From contig NMRA01000239.1 in NCBI GenBank assembly GCA_002633005.1, positions 1 to 64,000 on the forward strand: a DNA stretch of 64,000 nt, written 5' to 3'. This document shows positions 1 through 13,400 of the stretch, piece by piece (the stretch's first letter is position 1; each line of letters starts with the position of its first letter). The position numbers and the translations under genes are program-made. The notes under the pieces are model-generated. The model had not been told where the DNA came from. It saw only the letters and a program-made list of their open reading frames with translations, and did no database searches. Source of the stretch: Phoronis australis. Its lineage: Eukaryota > Phoronida > Phoronidae.

Positions 1-1959
1 TGGACAATAGCTTATTTCCTTTCCTGGAAGAAACACGAGGGACTGAAGCTAAAGAAGACCTAGTGACACTCTGGTCAACTTCAAGGGTCTGATTTTGGGC
101 TCAAAACGATTCAAGTTATATGCTGCTGTGTTTACGTTCAAGGGTCTAATTGTGGATGTTATTGAGGCTGAATGAGGTTACATGAAAGAAAGCTACGTGT
201 TTTTTACAAGCGCTTCTATAGGCCATTGAAACTAGATCTCAGTGAAATGAAAGCCAAAAGCTGAGTGACATTAAATTTTCCTTTCAGAAGAAAGGCTTTA
301 ACTATTGGTAAAAACTTTTCAATTTGCTACACATTATGGGGAAATTACATTCAGTGGCTGCATCGATTGTCTTATTGTATGTTTTCAATTGTACCTAGCT
401 GGATAAGAATCTGCTATGCAGAAGATTCGAGAATAAACAATTATCAGTGTATTTAAAACAAATGGCAAACTGAAAAAAGCACAGAAAGAAACAACATTGC
501 AACGGAGTCCATAATAAGGCATATCAAGTGCTAATTTCTGAATTATGTTCAATTCTCTCCGGTTATTGCTGAAGGATTGCTTTTCACTTTGTCCAAAGGT
601 AAAATAAATGGTCGGGCCGTTGGTTTCAGTTGTTTTCGCTCACCTGTAACAGAATAGTCGGAGAAATATTAGCAAATTGTAAAGGGAAAGACAAGACAAA
701 ACTACTTTTGTTAGACAGAACATACTTGACGTTTCATCTTCATGTTTATGTGTAGAAACTACTAACCTTTGTACCCAAGTCTTATTCAATATCTGAATTA
801 AAATATGTGAAACAGGCTAAAAGGGATTTAACAATAACTATTTTTCATGAAACTTAAAATGTGATCTCAACAAGTAAATTTCATTCTAGGTGTCAATTTT
901 TCTTCCAATACAATGTTACGACATTTACTGAATTAGGCTTATTCATGTTGATTCGATAACTGATCCGGTAGTCCTGGGGGGGAAATCCGCGATAAAATAA
1001 GGAAACTCACACATCTAGAGAATTTTATTGGAAACGGCATAGTTTTAAAGAGAAACTGCTGTGAAAAAGTCACCCTTGACTTCTGTGCATCACGTACCAT
1101 ACACCTCTTATTTTGGGAGCACTCCCACCCAGGACAATATGAATATGTGCTGCTAGCTTACCCGGCATCGGGTGAGTTTCCAAAAAGAAACACTTGTCTA
1201 GTTCCACTCAATAAACCTGTTATTCAGTGGGGTAACTGGTGGGGATAACATCACCAAACCATGTTGATAGAAACTTGATTGCAAAAAAACTTACCAAGTA
1301 ATGTTGTGTAGTCTCCGAATGGAACTGTTTAGTCATAGAGCACACACGGGGCTTCAGGATCCACACACTTTTTGTCAATTAGTTGACCCTTTTGACCGCA
1401 ATTGTCCACGAATATAGTAACCTTAGGTCTTTTGGGAATTTGTGGCCACCTGTCGAAGACTTGCACCAAGGAAATTAGCAGTAATAAGGCTTAGCGCGAC
1501 GACGTATTTTGATAACAATTCCATCTTTTACCAGTTGTTTACATGCAGACAGCCACGCATGCGCAATTCAATCACCACTAGTACAGCAGCGACACCGCGA
1601 GGAGAATTCTCCGAATAGCCCCATTCAAGGTTTCGTCTTTTCATTAGACATCATCAGGATCATATTTACAACATTTAGGACAACAAGTGCCAACATACAG
1701 CTCAGGTAACATCCATAGAGTGAAGTGAGAGATACATGTACATAGAATATAGTCAGTAGCTGGTCATCACCATAGTTGCAGGGTCACTCTGCTCTGCATC
1801 ATTGTTATTCAGAGAATCAGTGGCATGCTGTATAATCTGACAGTGAATGGCCAATGACTCTTTAATGTACAGTAACTCCTTATTAGGTTCTCTTCAGATA
1901 ATACTAACCGAGTTGGCTTGGTGATTGTAGCTAATACAATGCCTATACACGTGTGTTGT

Positions 1960-2009
1960 TCATCATGTTTCCACAGGGTCACTTTTCAGTATAGGTGGCG
2001 CTGTGCCAG
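1960..2009 (+). repeat. Short dispersed repeat, copy 1
   Basis: A block of about 50 bp beginning CATCATGTTTCCAC and containing CAGGGTCACTTTTCAGTATA then GGTGGCGCTGTG recurs almost unchanged at 51330-51385, where six extra bases follow CCAC. It is probably a fragment of a dispersed mobile element; the full element edges are not visible from two copies. Confidence 0.55.
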
Positions 2010-4080
2010 AAATTAGGGCAGACTGGACTTGTACGTTTCCCTTTACGGTTAAGACTTAGTCGCTTTCTCATAGAGTCGGGCGGCTTATCGCTCTTATGTT
2101 AGGAAACTTTAGGTACACTAATGGTCGTTTAAGTAATTCAGACACGTTTTTCTTAAACATGATGTTTTGTAATTTGCTAGCTGGGCACACAGTATTCGGG
2201 TTTCATTGGCCTGGTAGAATCTTTTTTACTTTGATATCACAGGTTTGATACCGCCTTTAAAATAACATATGATATTTACTAATTCACAAAATATTTTATA
2301 AAACCTTCAGATTCAAATAATAATTTCAACTTACTAAAGACTCTGTCGTCATATAATCAATTTTTGGGAAGGTCAACGTAGCCAACTGATAGCAGCGCTC
2401 CGCCGGAACTTGAGAAAGCATTTTGAGAAATTTTGATTTTTGTTGGTGACTGAGTCACTGATGAAGTTTGAGCTAATTTGCCAAAAAACAGAAAAGACCA
2501 ATAAAGTGTCCATTAGAAAAATTTCTAAATAATTATTCTGAATATCCGTAAACTACAACTGAAAGACTCGAATTGGAAAAGGTTAACTATGCATGTTATT
2601 GCCGACGGACATCACTAGTAAGCCGAGTTAGAAAAGTATCTTTTTTCGCCCACAGGGGTTTGTAGTAGATCTGCATATCCAATAGGGATAAAGTGACACG
2701 GGCTGTAGGTTGTTCAGTGTTTTTGTACAGATTCTTCAACTGCATTGGTACCGGGGTGTGGTATTGCGGGTCCGAGGGACTCTCTAGTCACGTTTGGACA
2801 CCCTGAATGGAGCATTTTTGTGACGGCCGGGAGTTGAAATTAGGAGCACGAGTCTGCGGATTCGTAATCTGTGTACAATACTTACTAGTATAGGGTGGGA
2901 TTGTTGCCACCTTGTGGGTATTCGGTGCTGTCACCAAATCGTAAAGAAATTGCTCAATCAAATACTGGTTGTGCATCTCTGTGGTCGGGTTTCAAAGTGA
3001 CACAAGCGGCGAGAAAATTGTTCTTAGACCTGCCCTTAGTTTCGCAGTGGCAATGATTTAAAGACTTGCTTTTACATTGTAGCCAGCAACTACTAGCAAC
3101 AGTTTCAACGTTGACCCTGGGTGGACTTCCTGAAAACGCTGCCAGTTGCAAATTAGCGTAAATTTCTCAACGAAATAGGCATTATATAATGCGCTCCAAA
3201 ATTGACCATACGAGATTCTCGGAAAGATAAACAATTTGTGATAATCCTGAATATGCCACGTACAATTGCAATCATTTGACAGTTCAATCAATATCTTTAG
3301 AAAATTGTTGTCTTGATAGGCTCCTGTTCACGTGGCTACTTTCATGACAGACAGAGCTAATAATGTAAACGCATGCGCGCATACATAATCAGTGGGAAGG
3401 AAGCTTGAAAGGTTGTGGTAACCACAATGATATTTGCAGTATTTTCAAAATGGTCTGTTTGGTGATCTTTTCTTGTAATTCTCACATAGTTAGGTCGAAT
3501 TGAATAACTCTCCGGTACTACGTGTAACTACTGAAAGGTAGTTTCGGCAAGAACCAGCTAAAGGGTTTTTTATGGGCTTTCGCGTTCTAAGAGTTCGTCA
3601 CTGTTTAGCTGCTAATGTTGAATTTAGCCGAAGCGCTTTGGAATTTAAATACATTTCCATATTTATCCAATCTTAATGTGTTGCAGACAGAACTCAACTC
3701 AAAGACCATGCATTCACGTCTAATTTTCGAATTCGCACCTTTGTGTTGTCAGACCACGATAAATCCTGGAGCGGTGTTTTCTCATTTGAGGCGTTGATGG
3801 ACGGTTTCAATGATCCTGGTGGCAATGAAACCATGTCCTATCCCGGTATATATAAGGAATGTCGTGTGACATATTCAATGAGTTTAAGTGGCTTAATTCA
3901 TTTTTGTTTCGTTTTGTTTTCGCAGTTAATAATGAAGAAATGTAGTTGTGTTTGGCGAAAAATACAAATGAAATTCAACTTAAACCTGAATTTCCATATT
4001 TTGTACGGCAAAAATTTAATTTAATCAAAAAATTTAATTGGGTTCTCCGGAAAATCTGATCCATCATAATCGTAACAGAA

Positions 4081-4114
4081 TGCGACGATATGCGATTATA
4101 TGCGACGATATGCG
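4081..4114 (+). repeat. 10-bp tandem repeat (TGCGACGATA)
   Basis: Three units of a 10-bp motif (TGCGACGATA with one variant, TGCGATTATA) plus a partial fourth lie head to tail. No coding sense is apparent. Confidence 0.8.
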
Positions 4115-5513
4115 GCTTTGTGTTTTTTTGCACCCAGATGAAAGAGACAGTTCCATTAATAACATATAAAAGCTGGTTTTAATTTGAGGTTTAGCCCCCA
4201 ATTTCGGATCAAGTACCTTTACAGGTATATTGAGCACTACATCGACAGTCGAAAATGGCGTTATTTAAAAGTCAGTATAAATTAAAACGGAAGCGGTTTG
4301 CTAAGCCAAGTATAACACTTACATATATGAGCTCCTATCCGACTTCAGTACAACCACAGAAATAAGAAGCTTGCCATATTTCACCACTCGATTCTTGCGA
4401 TCATTGCAAAATTAAATGAAAGTAACAGTATTGTTATCGTCTAGAAATTTCAGGAAATAAGTCTGTGTTGCGACAGCTTTCTATATTGCTCCTACACCAG
4501 TTGCACAGTTTCATGCACAAAAATGCTGACGCCTGCAAAATTAGCATTGACTTGTTACGTACGAAATTCAATAAACAAATACAAACGCATTCTAAGCATG
4601 GACCCTTCAAATACTCTGGCATGGCACTGATTGAGTAGATGTGATATTTTCAGAAACAATTTCGTTTTGTTCTCAGCCATCTGGTATATCTATACGCTTG
4701 GTGTCTAGCAGCCTCGTGAAGCATTCCGCGGACGCTGGCATCGCGAGCATGTCAGATATCCGTCCAGGGTACTGGTTCCACCTGTGGAGAATCGAACCTT
4801 TTGGCACGCGTTAACTGGCATGAGAATATTAAGGTATTGCTTTTGAGTGGACTCGAGACATTGTCTGACTAAATGTGTATCACTGACATCAAAGCCTGCT
4901 TAATCTCGTGAGTGATTCTAATTAAGACTAATTCAACGGAATAAAAAGTGGAGGAATTTTGCATCCAGATGCAAAAATATCTTCTGATCGGTTAAATTAG
5001 AATTCTTGAGTACCAATTTGGGTTTACAGAATCCGGTTAATAGGGCAACTTTAAGTTTTTTACTTCGTACCAGTCGAATACAAAATAATGCTTTTTTGAA
5101 ACTGTACAGTTTTAGAAGCTTCGTTGTCGCTAGGTTTCCTGTTTTAAAAAGCAAAACATTATTAATTTATGCACTAACAAACGCAAACTGTGTGATTTAA
5201 AAACAATTTCTTTCGAAATTCAAGCATTTATTTAACACAGAGTAGATTAATCATCACAACTGGCCTAAATTTAGAAAATAGACTACCGCGGCATCGTTTT
5301 AAAAACAGTAATCAAAGCCTGGAGGGGTCTTATAAATTTCGCAATCACCAGCTTCGTGCTCTTTTTTCGTCCGTTATTTTAACTCAACTCTGTTGTCGCA
5401 ATAAACAACTGAGGAAGATTAATGAATATGCTAGCAGAAAAGCTACTATGCGGGTGTAGTAGTAAGTTATGCTTTTCAACTTTTGAAGTGGGTGAATGCT
5501 AAACACACTTCCC

Positions 5514-5514
<1 letters not shown>

Positions 5515-5589
<75 letters not shown>
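5515..5589. repeat. (TG)n microsatellite, about 37 units
   Basis: An uninterrupted run of TG dinucleotides about 75 bp long. It creates spurious Val-Cys and Thr-His frames on the two strands, which are not genes. Confidence 0.99.
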
Positions 5590-5590
<1 letters not shown>

Positions 5591-6541
5591 CATTATTTAG
5601 GTAAACCTCCAGTTATGGGACAAAAATCACTTTTCCAATCAACAAAGACAAAATACGTCGAGGTACGTCTACCTGCTGCAGGAATCACATTAAACGTCCT
5701 AATAAAGTTTCTCTGTTCGATAGAACTCTCCTTTATCCCGGGGGTAATAAAGCGCGTGCCTCGTTTTGAAATGGCACATTTTTGTCATTCAAAAACCGCC
5801 GAGGTGTAGTTCTGTAGAAATATTTCTGTTTTCAACCATTCAAAACTGCTGGAATTGAAAGGGTATTTTCAAGAAAGCGGATTTTGTTCAGTTCAAAAAT
5901 TAATTCGACGTACTTGTTTTCAATCCACTAACTTCGCATTTTCTTCTTGAATTGATATCGGGAAAGCAAGGAACGTAACATCAAGTTTATTTAGCATTCT
6001 CTCCTCGGAGTTGCAGCTCAAAGCACATCAATAATACTTTGTTGACATTGGAAGGACGAATAGAGTAATGCAGCCGAGAAGAAACTTGTAAAGAATACGA
6101 CAATAAAGAACATGTGGAATTCCAATGGCGCGAAAACCGCTAGGCTACAAATGTGCTTGACGGATATCGCGGCATTGTGGGTAAATACAACGAGCTTCGA
6201 GTGTCACTGTATAATCCGGGACGACCCTACATGTACATATATGCCCTAAAATTTCAATATCAACTGATGGTATTTTTCTCTTTTCTAGTGCTCATATGTG
6301 CGCACGTTGAATTTACTGCGAAACTTGCTAACAACAAAAGACATTTTTTAATAGAATCCTTGGGCAATTCAAAGTGATTTCTGTCGAATTTGAACCAGTC
6401 CCTGTCCAACAAACAAGAAATTAATGTTCCACTTCGCCACTAATTTATTCCACCGCGCTTCTTGCTTGTGTACAAGAACGTCACATTAAACCTGAATCTC
6501 GCAAAAGAAGCTAGCGTGGTCACGTGCTTCGTTTGTAGTAC

Positions 6542-6648
6542 ATGGCGATATCTCGCGAAGTTTTGCGTGTTCTTGCGTTTTCTGGATTTTATCGCGTCTA
6601 CGGAAGGCACGCCTGGGAGTTTTCTCGCAATATAACAGAGGTCATGGT
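6542..6648 (+). CDS. Candidate first coding exon, unrecognised protein
   Basis: An ATG follows an E-box (CACGTG near 6520) and opens a frame starting MAISREVLRVLAFSGF, rich in Arg and hydrophobic residues and reaching a possible donor about 105 bases on (CATG/GTAGGG). The composition would suit a short N-terminal membrane or mitochondrial presequence, and GC is locally higher than in the flanks. I cannot name a family and found no convincing downstream exon, so this may be chance. Confidence 0.15.
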
Positions 6649-6822
6649 AGGGGTTAATTATGAAGTATCACCGAAATTCCCCGAAACGAGTTTAGGAAAT
6701 GTCAACAGTCATGACATTACAAATGCACCAGTTAGTCTGTGGCTTTTGTGGTTTATTCTCGTCTTCGTATTCTTAAAGATTGCTGGAAATCTTTGACATA
6801 TTTTAATTACTCTTTCGGGAGC

Positions 6823-6847
6823 ATATTTATTTATTTATTTATTTATT
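6823..6847. repeat. (TTTA)n microsatellite
   Basis: About six units of a TTTA tetranucleotide. Short, and of no evident function. Confidence 0.9.
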
Positions 6848-6848
6848 G

Positions 6849-9800
6849 TGATATTTAAAATGAGGGTGACCTCTTCAGTGATAGCACTGCTTTCCGTAGC
6901 CCAGGTTGAAACAATACGTGTAGTTGGCTCGAAAATCTCCAACGGAAACAATAAAACTGGCCGCGTTTGTTCAGGTTCACAATATTTCAAGGACTGGGAC
7001 GTGTGGGTTTTAACTTGTTCGCATTGTGTTGAGTTGTTCATTTCTTTTCAAGAAGGCGATACTTCAAACTTAGTTGATAAAGTGCTTCAGACCTTATTGA
7101 AACCCAATATGCTCAAAGAACTGTGCTTCAGGCGAAGGCCATTGTTTTGAAATGTGTATATTATCGAAGAAGTGAGTCGAGACATATAAAACTGGATTTT
7201 GAGAAGTGTTCCATAATCACTGAATGTAGTACACCTGTGTGCCTCAGGCCTACATGAACCTTGAAGGAAGCCACATAGTCTTTTCTGAAACATCCTGCGG
7301 ATAAATATAGCATTCAGACATGATGGGAACAAATGAAACATTAATTGCGCACTGTACAGTTTAAACACGGTTGAGTTTAAATTATTGCTTTCTCCTTCTA
7401 CTATTAATATAGTGTGCCTGCCGTGACGCGCCATAATGTACCTTCTCGTCAATGTCCCAGAGGGGGTAGTGTGTAAACACATATGTACGTCATGCTTTGG
7501 TTTTACTTTTAATTTACACGTGATTTGACTGTCTGTACTTCAAACCCATTTGCGGAGCTTGGCTTGTAAAGGCTTTCAGAAATCATTTTGACAAGTACAT
7601 CAATAGTTACCACATACTATGCGCTCGCGTGCACCGGTATAAAATGTCGATCAATGAAAATTGACAGTTACTTCTCCACAGGATATTTTTTATTTTTGTC
7701 CCAACCATTCCACTCATGACTTCGCAAAGGCAATGTATGAAAACTATTTACGTGAACGGTAATTCACAACCTTCGTTAAGTCAATGCGCGGTTTCATCAA
7801 ATAACTTTTTACTGCCAGTTTTCATCCCAAACATTTTCTGAATCTTTGTTGGCTGAAATTATTAAGTTCATATCTTAAAACGCCGCGTCACGTGACCGGC
7901 ATTTTAATGAGAATTATTTTTACTTCACTAGGATTCCCAAAAAATGAGATCTAAAAGTCCCGTTGACTTCATGTTTGAGCTCTTCGTTCTTCCTGTCGAT
8001 ACGTACGGTAGGGTACCGTGTCTCTGATTTTTATTGACCTTCAAACACTATGAGATATCAGCTATAAAAGTTCCTTTTTAAACAATGACCCAAATTTTTG
8101 TATTTTTCGATCGATGATGTGTCTCTGTTGTTCGAATAAAAATAAAACTTCTGAGACGTTGTGCCTTTAGAGATAGACTTTAAAATGCGAGAGCAAAGTT
8201 TCGTGAGAATCGATCCACACACTAAAACAGAAATCTGTGTTCTAAATTTCCAAAAGTTTAAAACCTTCAAAAGGCTGGAAAGGGGCCGATGATGGACGAT
8301 GATGGCCGATGATGGCCGATAAAGATTCGCCACGTAATTAAACTCAGTTGAAGTAGTCCCGTATATTTGGCACTTACATACATGTAACGCATTTAAAGAA
8401 ATGACATGGGTAGCAATGTAAAATACAGATATATTTCTATACAATTAGTGGGAATTGCATTTTTTGAAAAAAATCCATGAAAGTTGACAGTTGTTACCTC
8501 CAAGAAAACAAAATCATCTACTTAGCATGCAGTGTTCACGATACACGAGAATATCAGGTGGCGTTTTAAAATTACGAATTGGATACGAATAATTTTGACT
8601 GATAGTGAGTTTTTCAGGGGAAAATCGCAAGTGGTAGTTTTATTTGCGGAAACCATTCACCAAATTGTGTAAAAGAATTTTTAAAGTGCTGAGTTCTAAG
8701 CCAGCTTCAACAATTTAAATCGTAGCTCCAATTTATTCAGCAACAGTCTTTTAACGTGGCTTCTTAGAATAAAGTGTGGATCAGTCGTAACTTAAGTCTC
8801 ATGTACAAGTGAACCATGCCTCGTAAAGTGGCAAGCAAAACCTTTTAGCAAAGATTTCCACCATAAGCGCATGTTGCACGAAAACGTGATGCTCAACCAA
8901 ATTTGATCACATGATGTGTGCGTGAAGCACAACAATATCTGTGGCTGTGATTGGTTGAACACAATGCAAAACTCCATGTCCCGACCCCACTAGTCATTTC
9001 AGTCAGAAATAGGCCTCAGAATAAAAGCCATTTTTTAATGTAAGGTTAACACAAACTACTAGGTTGTAACAACGTGGGCCTTTCTCAAGTCAATGTCTTT
9101 CATTTTGTGGATGCAGCGCCACCTTTGAAAGCCATGGTTTTGGCTAATATTTCTGGTGCGAAATCTTTTATTTTGGTTCTTTGATACGTTCGTTCGTTAA
9201 TTCAACCGGAAGAAGACTGGTTAGGAACTCAACAAAAGTATTTATTCAATTTTAAGTAGGATTTACAATTTCGTAAAAAAGGTCATATTTGAGGGATATT
9301 TTGCAGTGTATTTTTTTAATAAATTCCTTCCATGGGTTTCGTGCAATCGTGGTGACTCTGTAAAAGGGTCGTTATTATAATTTTCCAGCGGCACAATCAC
9401 GTCACACTAGTGAAGCCCCCTCCCAACGGAGTGACCGAGCGGTGCCAGTGCAGCTCAAGTCGTCGGGGGCTACAATCAGGGGTGGAAGCGTGTGCTAATC
9501 AGTACTCCGGGCCAGTACATGTACTACCTTTTTGGTATTTCGGGCTGTTGCATAATAAATGATATAATGTGCTTTGAACCATCGTACAAATATTTCGAAA
9601 GCACCCAAGCGTCTACACTGCCTCACGTGGGAATTCATGAAATCTGAACGTTCCATAGGATTAACTGAAAACGTGTAGCCAGGGAATCAATTGAAAATAA
9701 TGGGAGGATATTTGTAGCACAAGGCAAAGAAATCATCGTTTTATTTTCGTCGTTTCTTGCACAAAACAGTTGCAAGACATTAAAAGAACTTTTCATTTTA

Positions 9801-10160
9801 GTGTATAATGCGGGCACAGTTTCTGGCTGGTTCATTATCTCACAAACTACAGTACTTTATAGTTGTGAAGTTTGACTGAACGTTAAGTTCCAAAAGAAGC
9901 TGGTTGCGCTTCTGTTGCGAGAGATACTCTAGCGTATGCTAAATAAATACTCGTCATTACATTACCCGTCAAAAACAACAAACTGGCTGTGGTATTTTGA
10001 TTGTTTTCCCGCCACCACACGTGCTGTAGGGTTAAAAAGTGTCAGCGATAGCAATAACCATGAACGTACGACGGTAATTAGAGAGAAGGAATCCTTGTGC
10101 TACTTTTGGATTGGTCGCGTGTCATGGCTTCGCCGACTGGTTACGCTTTGCTCCGGCACA
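6849..10160. other. Intergenic stretch, no confident gene
   Basis: Frames of up to about 130 residues occur on the minus strand (around 7090-7480 and 8060-8440), but they lack ATG context, splice structure and any recognisable motif. A 10-bp tandem repeat lies at 8286. Nothing else is readable apart from the proximal promoter at the right end. Confidence 0.5.
8286..8320 (+). repeat. 10-bp tandem repeat (CCGATGATGG)
   Basis: Three and a half units of CCGATGATGG, one with a single change. It lies in non-coding DNA. Confidence 0.85.
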
Positions 10161-10240
10161 GCCAATGAATATGATGCGATTGCGTTTTGTGGGATGAGAG
10201 ATTGGCAATAAGCGATATGTGAAAGGGGTATATATATGTA
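10100..10240 (+). promoter_or_regulatory. Promoter of the secreted cysteine-rich gene
   Basis: A TATATATA box at about 10229-10236 lies 95 bases before the ATG of the signal-peptide exon, giving a predicted 5' UTR of roughly 60-70 bases. Upstream are a CCAAT element (GCCAATGAAT near 10160) and an inverted one (ATTGGTC near 10109), spaced as in TATA-driven tissue-specific promoters. The transcription start itself cannot be read from sequence. Confidence 0.5.
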
Positions 10241-10324
10241 GAAGTAAAGGCCCAGAACAAGAAACGAATAGATACAAGCCCGGTATTACGGCACGAAGAA
10301 TTCCTCTACCATTCCTTAGGCAAG

Positions 10325-10416
10325 ATGCACATACTTGTTTGGTTGCTAACACTGTTTGGCGCGTGCACGCGCGTACGTGCGGATTTTAAGCGTTATATTA
10401 CCAGGTCACCAACAAG
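10325..10416 (+). CDS. Exon 1 of the secreted protein: signal peptide
   Basis: The ATG codes for 30 residues plus two bases and stops at a donor AACAAG/GTACGA. A hydrophobic core LVWLLTLFGA is followed by a V-R-A/D-F cleavage site. The start is chosen as the ATG after the TATA box that yields the signal peptide. Confidence 0.75.
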
Positions 10417-13400
10417 GTACGATACTTCTTTCATGATATTGATATTATTGTTACTATTATAGCTTATCATTGTTGGCATTATGAATAACAATTTTCATTC
10501 TAATCATCATTCTTGTGATTGGTAATATTACATGATTTATCAAAATCTTCATCATGATCTTCACTGTAAATCTTATTACTGTGGGTGTTACTTTTGTTTA
10601 GAGTTTCTGTTAATTGCTTGTAGACACAGTTATCATTATTGTTATTGTTATTATTGAAGTAGCAAATGTTGTCGCTTCTGACACTAAAATGTAGTCAGTG
10701 CCGGGGTAGCGCCATTTTTTTCGGGTTTTTTTTGTTTTTTTTTTTCGCCGTTGTCATTTCTTGGGTGTTCTACCGTTCAGTATTTGGACATTTGCCAGTT
10801 GTCGGCTTCTATAACTCATCACAGCGTATTGCGTTTTGACTCATGTGATCAGTTACTTCAACCTATAATTCCTGATCAAAAACAATTACTCGACGTTTTA
10901 CTTTATTTCTGGACGTGAGATACAATGTCTTTAATGATCAAGTTGATGGATCACTTTGCCGAATCAGGATTGGAAACGATTCTATGGCCGCGACCCTTAA
11001 TTGCAGCTGTGATTCCATAGTCCTGGATCAGCAAACAAAAAAACCTGAAGTACAAATTCCACACTCGCGATCCTAACCCCNACACACACACACACACGCA
11101 CCGAAACTCTTCATATCCTGAAACCAAACTCGATTCATTCCCGCTCCGATGGTCCAGAACAGGAGTTTGTTCCTGTGCATGGAGTTCGGTCACCGGGCAT
11201 GGAGTATTTTCGGTGCATGGATGGAGTTTAGGGTAGCGGGCGAGGAATGTGCGCTTCGGGTTTCGTGTCATAATGTTGATGGTTCGGGGCTGGGTTTTAG
11301 GACATCGAAGCTGGAATTTAGGGGCGCGGCCAAGGGATCGTTTCCATCTCCTGTAATTGTATTGATGAAAAGAGAAAACGCCGTGCTTTGCCCCAATGTG
11401 GGGCAAGACGAACACGTACAGTTGTGATTAATAAGAAGATTGAAAGTCGCTTCTGAGGCGGAGGTGTGACCGCTTTAAGCCAATGCGTTTATGTTCACAT
11501 TCTGGTACCAAATTTACCGCCCTCGGGCAAATTGTTAGGAGAAGAATGCTTTTTTAACCTGCTATTGACGATGACAGGACGTGCAGCTTTCTTTGTTCTG
11601 TCGTGTGTTGTCTACTATTGACTTTTATTTTGTTATAACTTGCGGGACAAAGGTGTTGTGGGCTTTGAAAAGGAGGAACTGTGCCAAAATAAGCAAAGAA
11701 AAAGTGAATTGTTTGCATACAATGGGTTGACACTCCCTCATTAGATCCTGTAACAGGTGCATCATTGAGGAATGACGAGGAAACAAAGGGTTGAAAGAAA
11801 TCGGTGTTCTTTTGTTGCTCTATTGTTGTATTGAAGGTCTGAATAGGAACAAATTTGAGAATGCAGAGTGGTTGATATAGGAAATTAAACAATTTTGTAC
11901 TCATAGGAAATATGATATTGAGCTCTAATTTACTGGCCCTGTCGGTTGACTTTTGTATATATACCTGTGACGAATTTCCAGGCAAACGTTTGACCTACAT
12001 GTATGTATTGACCGTTGCCCAAGTTTATGCACTAGTATTATGAAGTGGCAAGTTTTGAGCGAGGGCAGTTTTCATTCGATAGATCTTTTTTACATTGTTT
12101 TAACCTTGATTTCAAATCATTTTTCGGTTCAATGTGTGCTTCAAAATAGAGTCACTTCTGCACGAGTTCTTTTGTTTCATTGTTTCCAACAATCACGTGC
12201 AGTGCCCATAACTGCGAAAAACCTATGAAATTGTGCATACGCACGCGCCAATATTTCGCAGTGGTGATGGTTATAGTTCGCGTAATAGAAGCAGAAATAA
12301 TCCTATACTGAATACCTACTTGTCAACAAAAATAACAAAATTGAAAACGAACGTGTTGAGTTCGTTGTCAATTTAGCCTTCTTTAAGCCGTCAAGTATGA
12401 CAGCATAATATCGAAGAACAGTTGTTTATAATTCAGGCTGGGGAAACAACTCTTACCGAGGGTAGTATTCTTTACCGCAGGACTTGAACTTCAACCACAT
12501 AATTCAATCTTACCGCAGATAGTTTTGAGGGCAAATGACCGAAGTGCGTGACCCAGCTTCTGCGTGCTGACCGAATCACAACAGTACTGTGCTATAGGGC
12601 CTAACACTACAGCTATGTGTAAAATGAATCAGTCGTATTACAATTACTGACTTTCACGGAGGTCAGTATGTCGATTTTCAGACTCCAACATGTGATAATG
12701 ACCGAGGCGGAGCCAGCTTCCAATGACAATTTCTTAAAATAAGCTGCTGGTTGAAATTATCATAATTCTCTTACATAACGATTGGCTAACAAATGACACC
12801 CATCATTTTGCCCTTGCACTTTCTTGAGGTGGTAGCGTGTTAGAAACAGGTTCACAAAGTATTAATTTCACTATATAGGTGGCACATAATGCGTCGAATT
12901 AATTCGAAAACGGAAAGGCGTCGTCGTCTCCTTAATAGATACCTATTTCACAATTTTCAAGAAAATTCCTCATGGAACTCCAAAGATACAGAAACAAAGT
13001 TAAATAGTTTTGTCACTAGGAGACATAGCGGTAGACGCGTACGGCGGTAGAAAATTCGCTCTTGCCGCCCGAACAACTAAGAAAATGTCTACAAAATTCC
13101 ACAAACATCAAGTAACTGTTTTGGAGATTCATTGTACTGATAACAGCTCCCGTCAGACGGAAGCCGGATGCATTCCGGATGAACGGACGACAGGATAGAC
13201 GGACGGACAGGGATGACGGTGTAATGTGCCCACATGTATATAGCGGGCGCATGAAAATGAATTAAAAATGCGTTACTAAGGCAGCGGTCAATATGGAGAA
13301 TTGTTGACTCCAAAGTATTGACCGCTGAGTTTATAACTTCATATTCTGCCCAAAGCTGATATAATAAAAGCCAATACTAACAGGCGATTTGTAATAAAAC

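Larger units (their letters stand above)
1..6541. other. Intergenic stretch, no confident gene
   Basis: No open frame here combines length, splice signals and recognisable protein sequence. The longest frames are under about 110 residues and look random or run through the GT microsatellite. The stretch holds a 10-bp tandem repeat near 4081, the long TG/CA microsatellite at 5515 and one member of a short dispersed repeat at 1960. Small exons of a gene extending in from the left cannot be excluded. Confidence 0.5.

Noticed and set aside
4740-4810. tRNA-like B box (GGTTCGATTC on the minus strand)
   Set aside because: No matching A box, acceptor stem or cloverleaf could be formed around it.
5384-5809. 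Histidine/threonine- and valine/cysteine-rich frames on both strands
   Set aside because: They are translations of the (TG)n microsatellite at 5515-5589 and carry no other protein features.
10951-11415. 154-residue minus-strand frame
   Set aside because: It crosses an N and a CA run, has no recognisable motif and lies within an intron of a plus-strand gene.
11554-11985. 143-residue minus-strand frame
   Set aside because: It begins with a non-ATG codon, has no family resemblance and no splice context; its length is within chance for AT-rich DNA.
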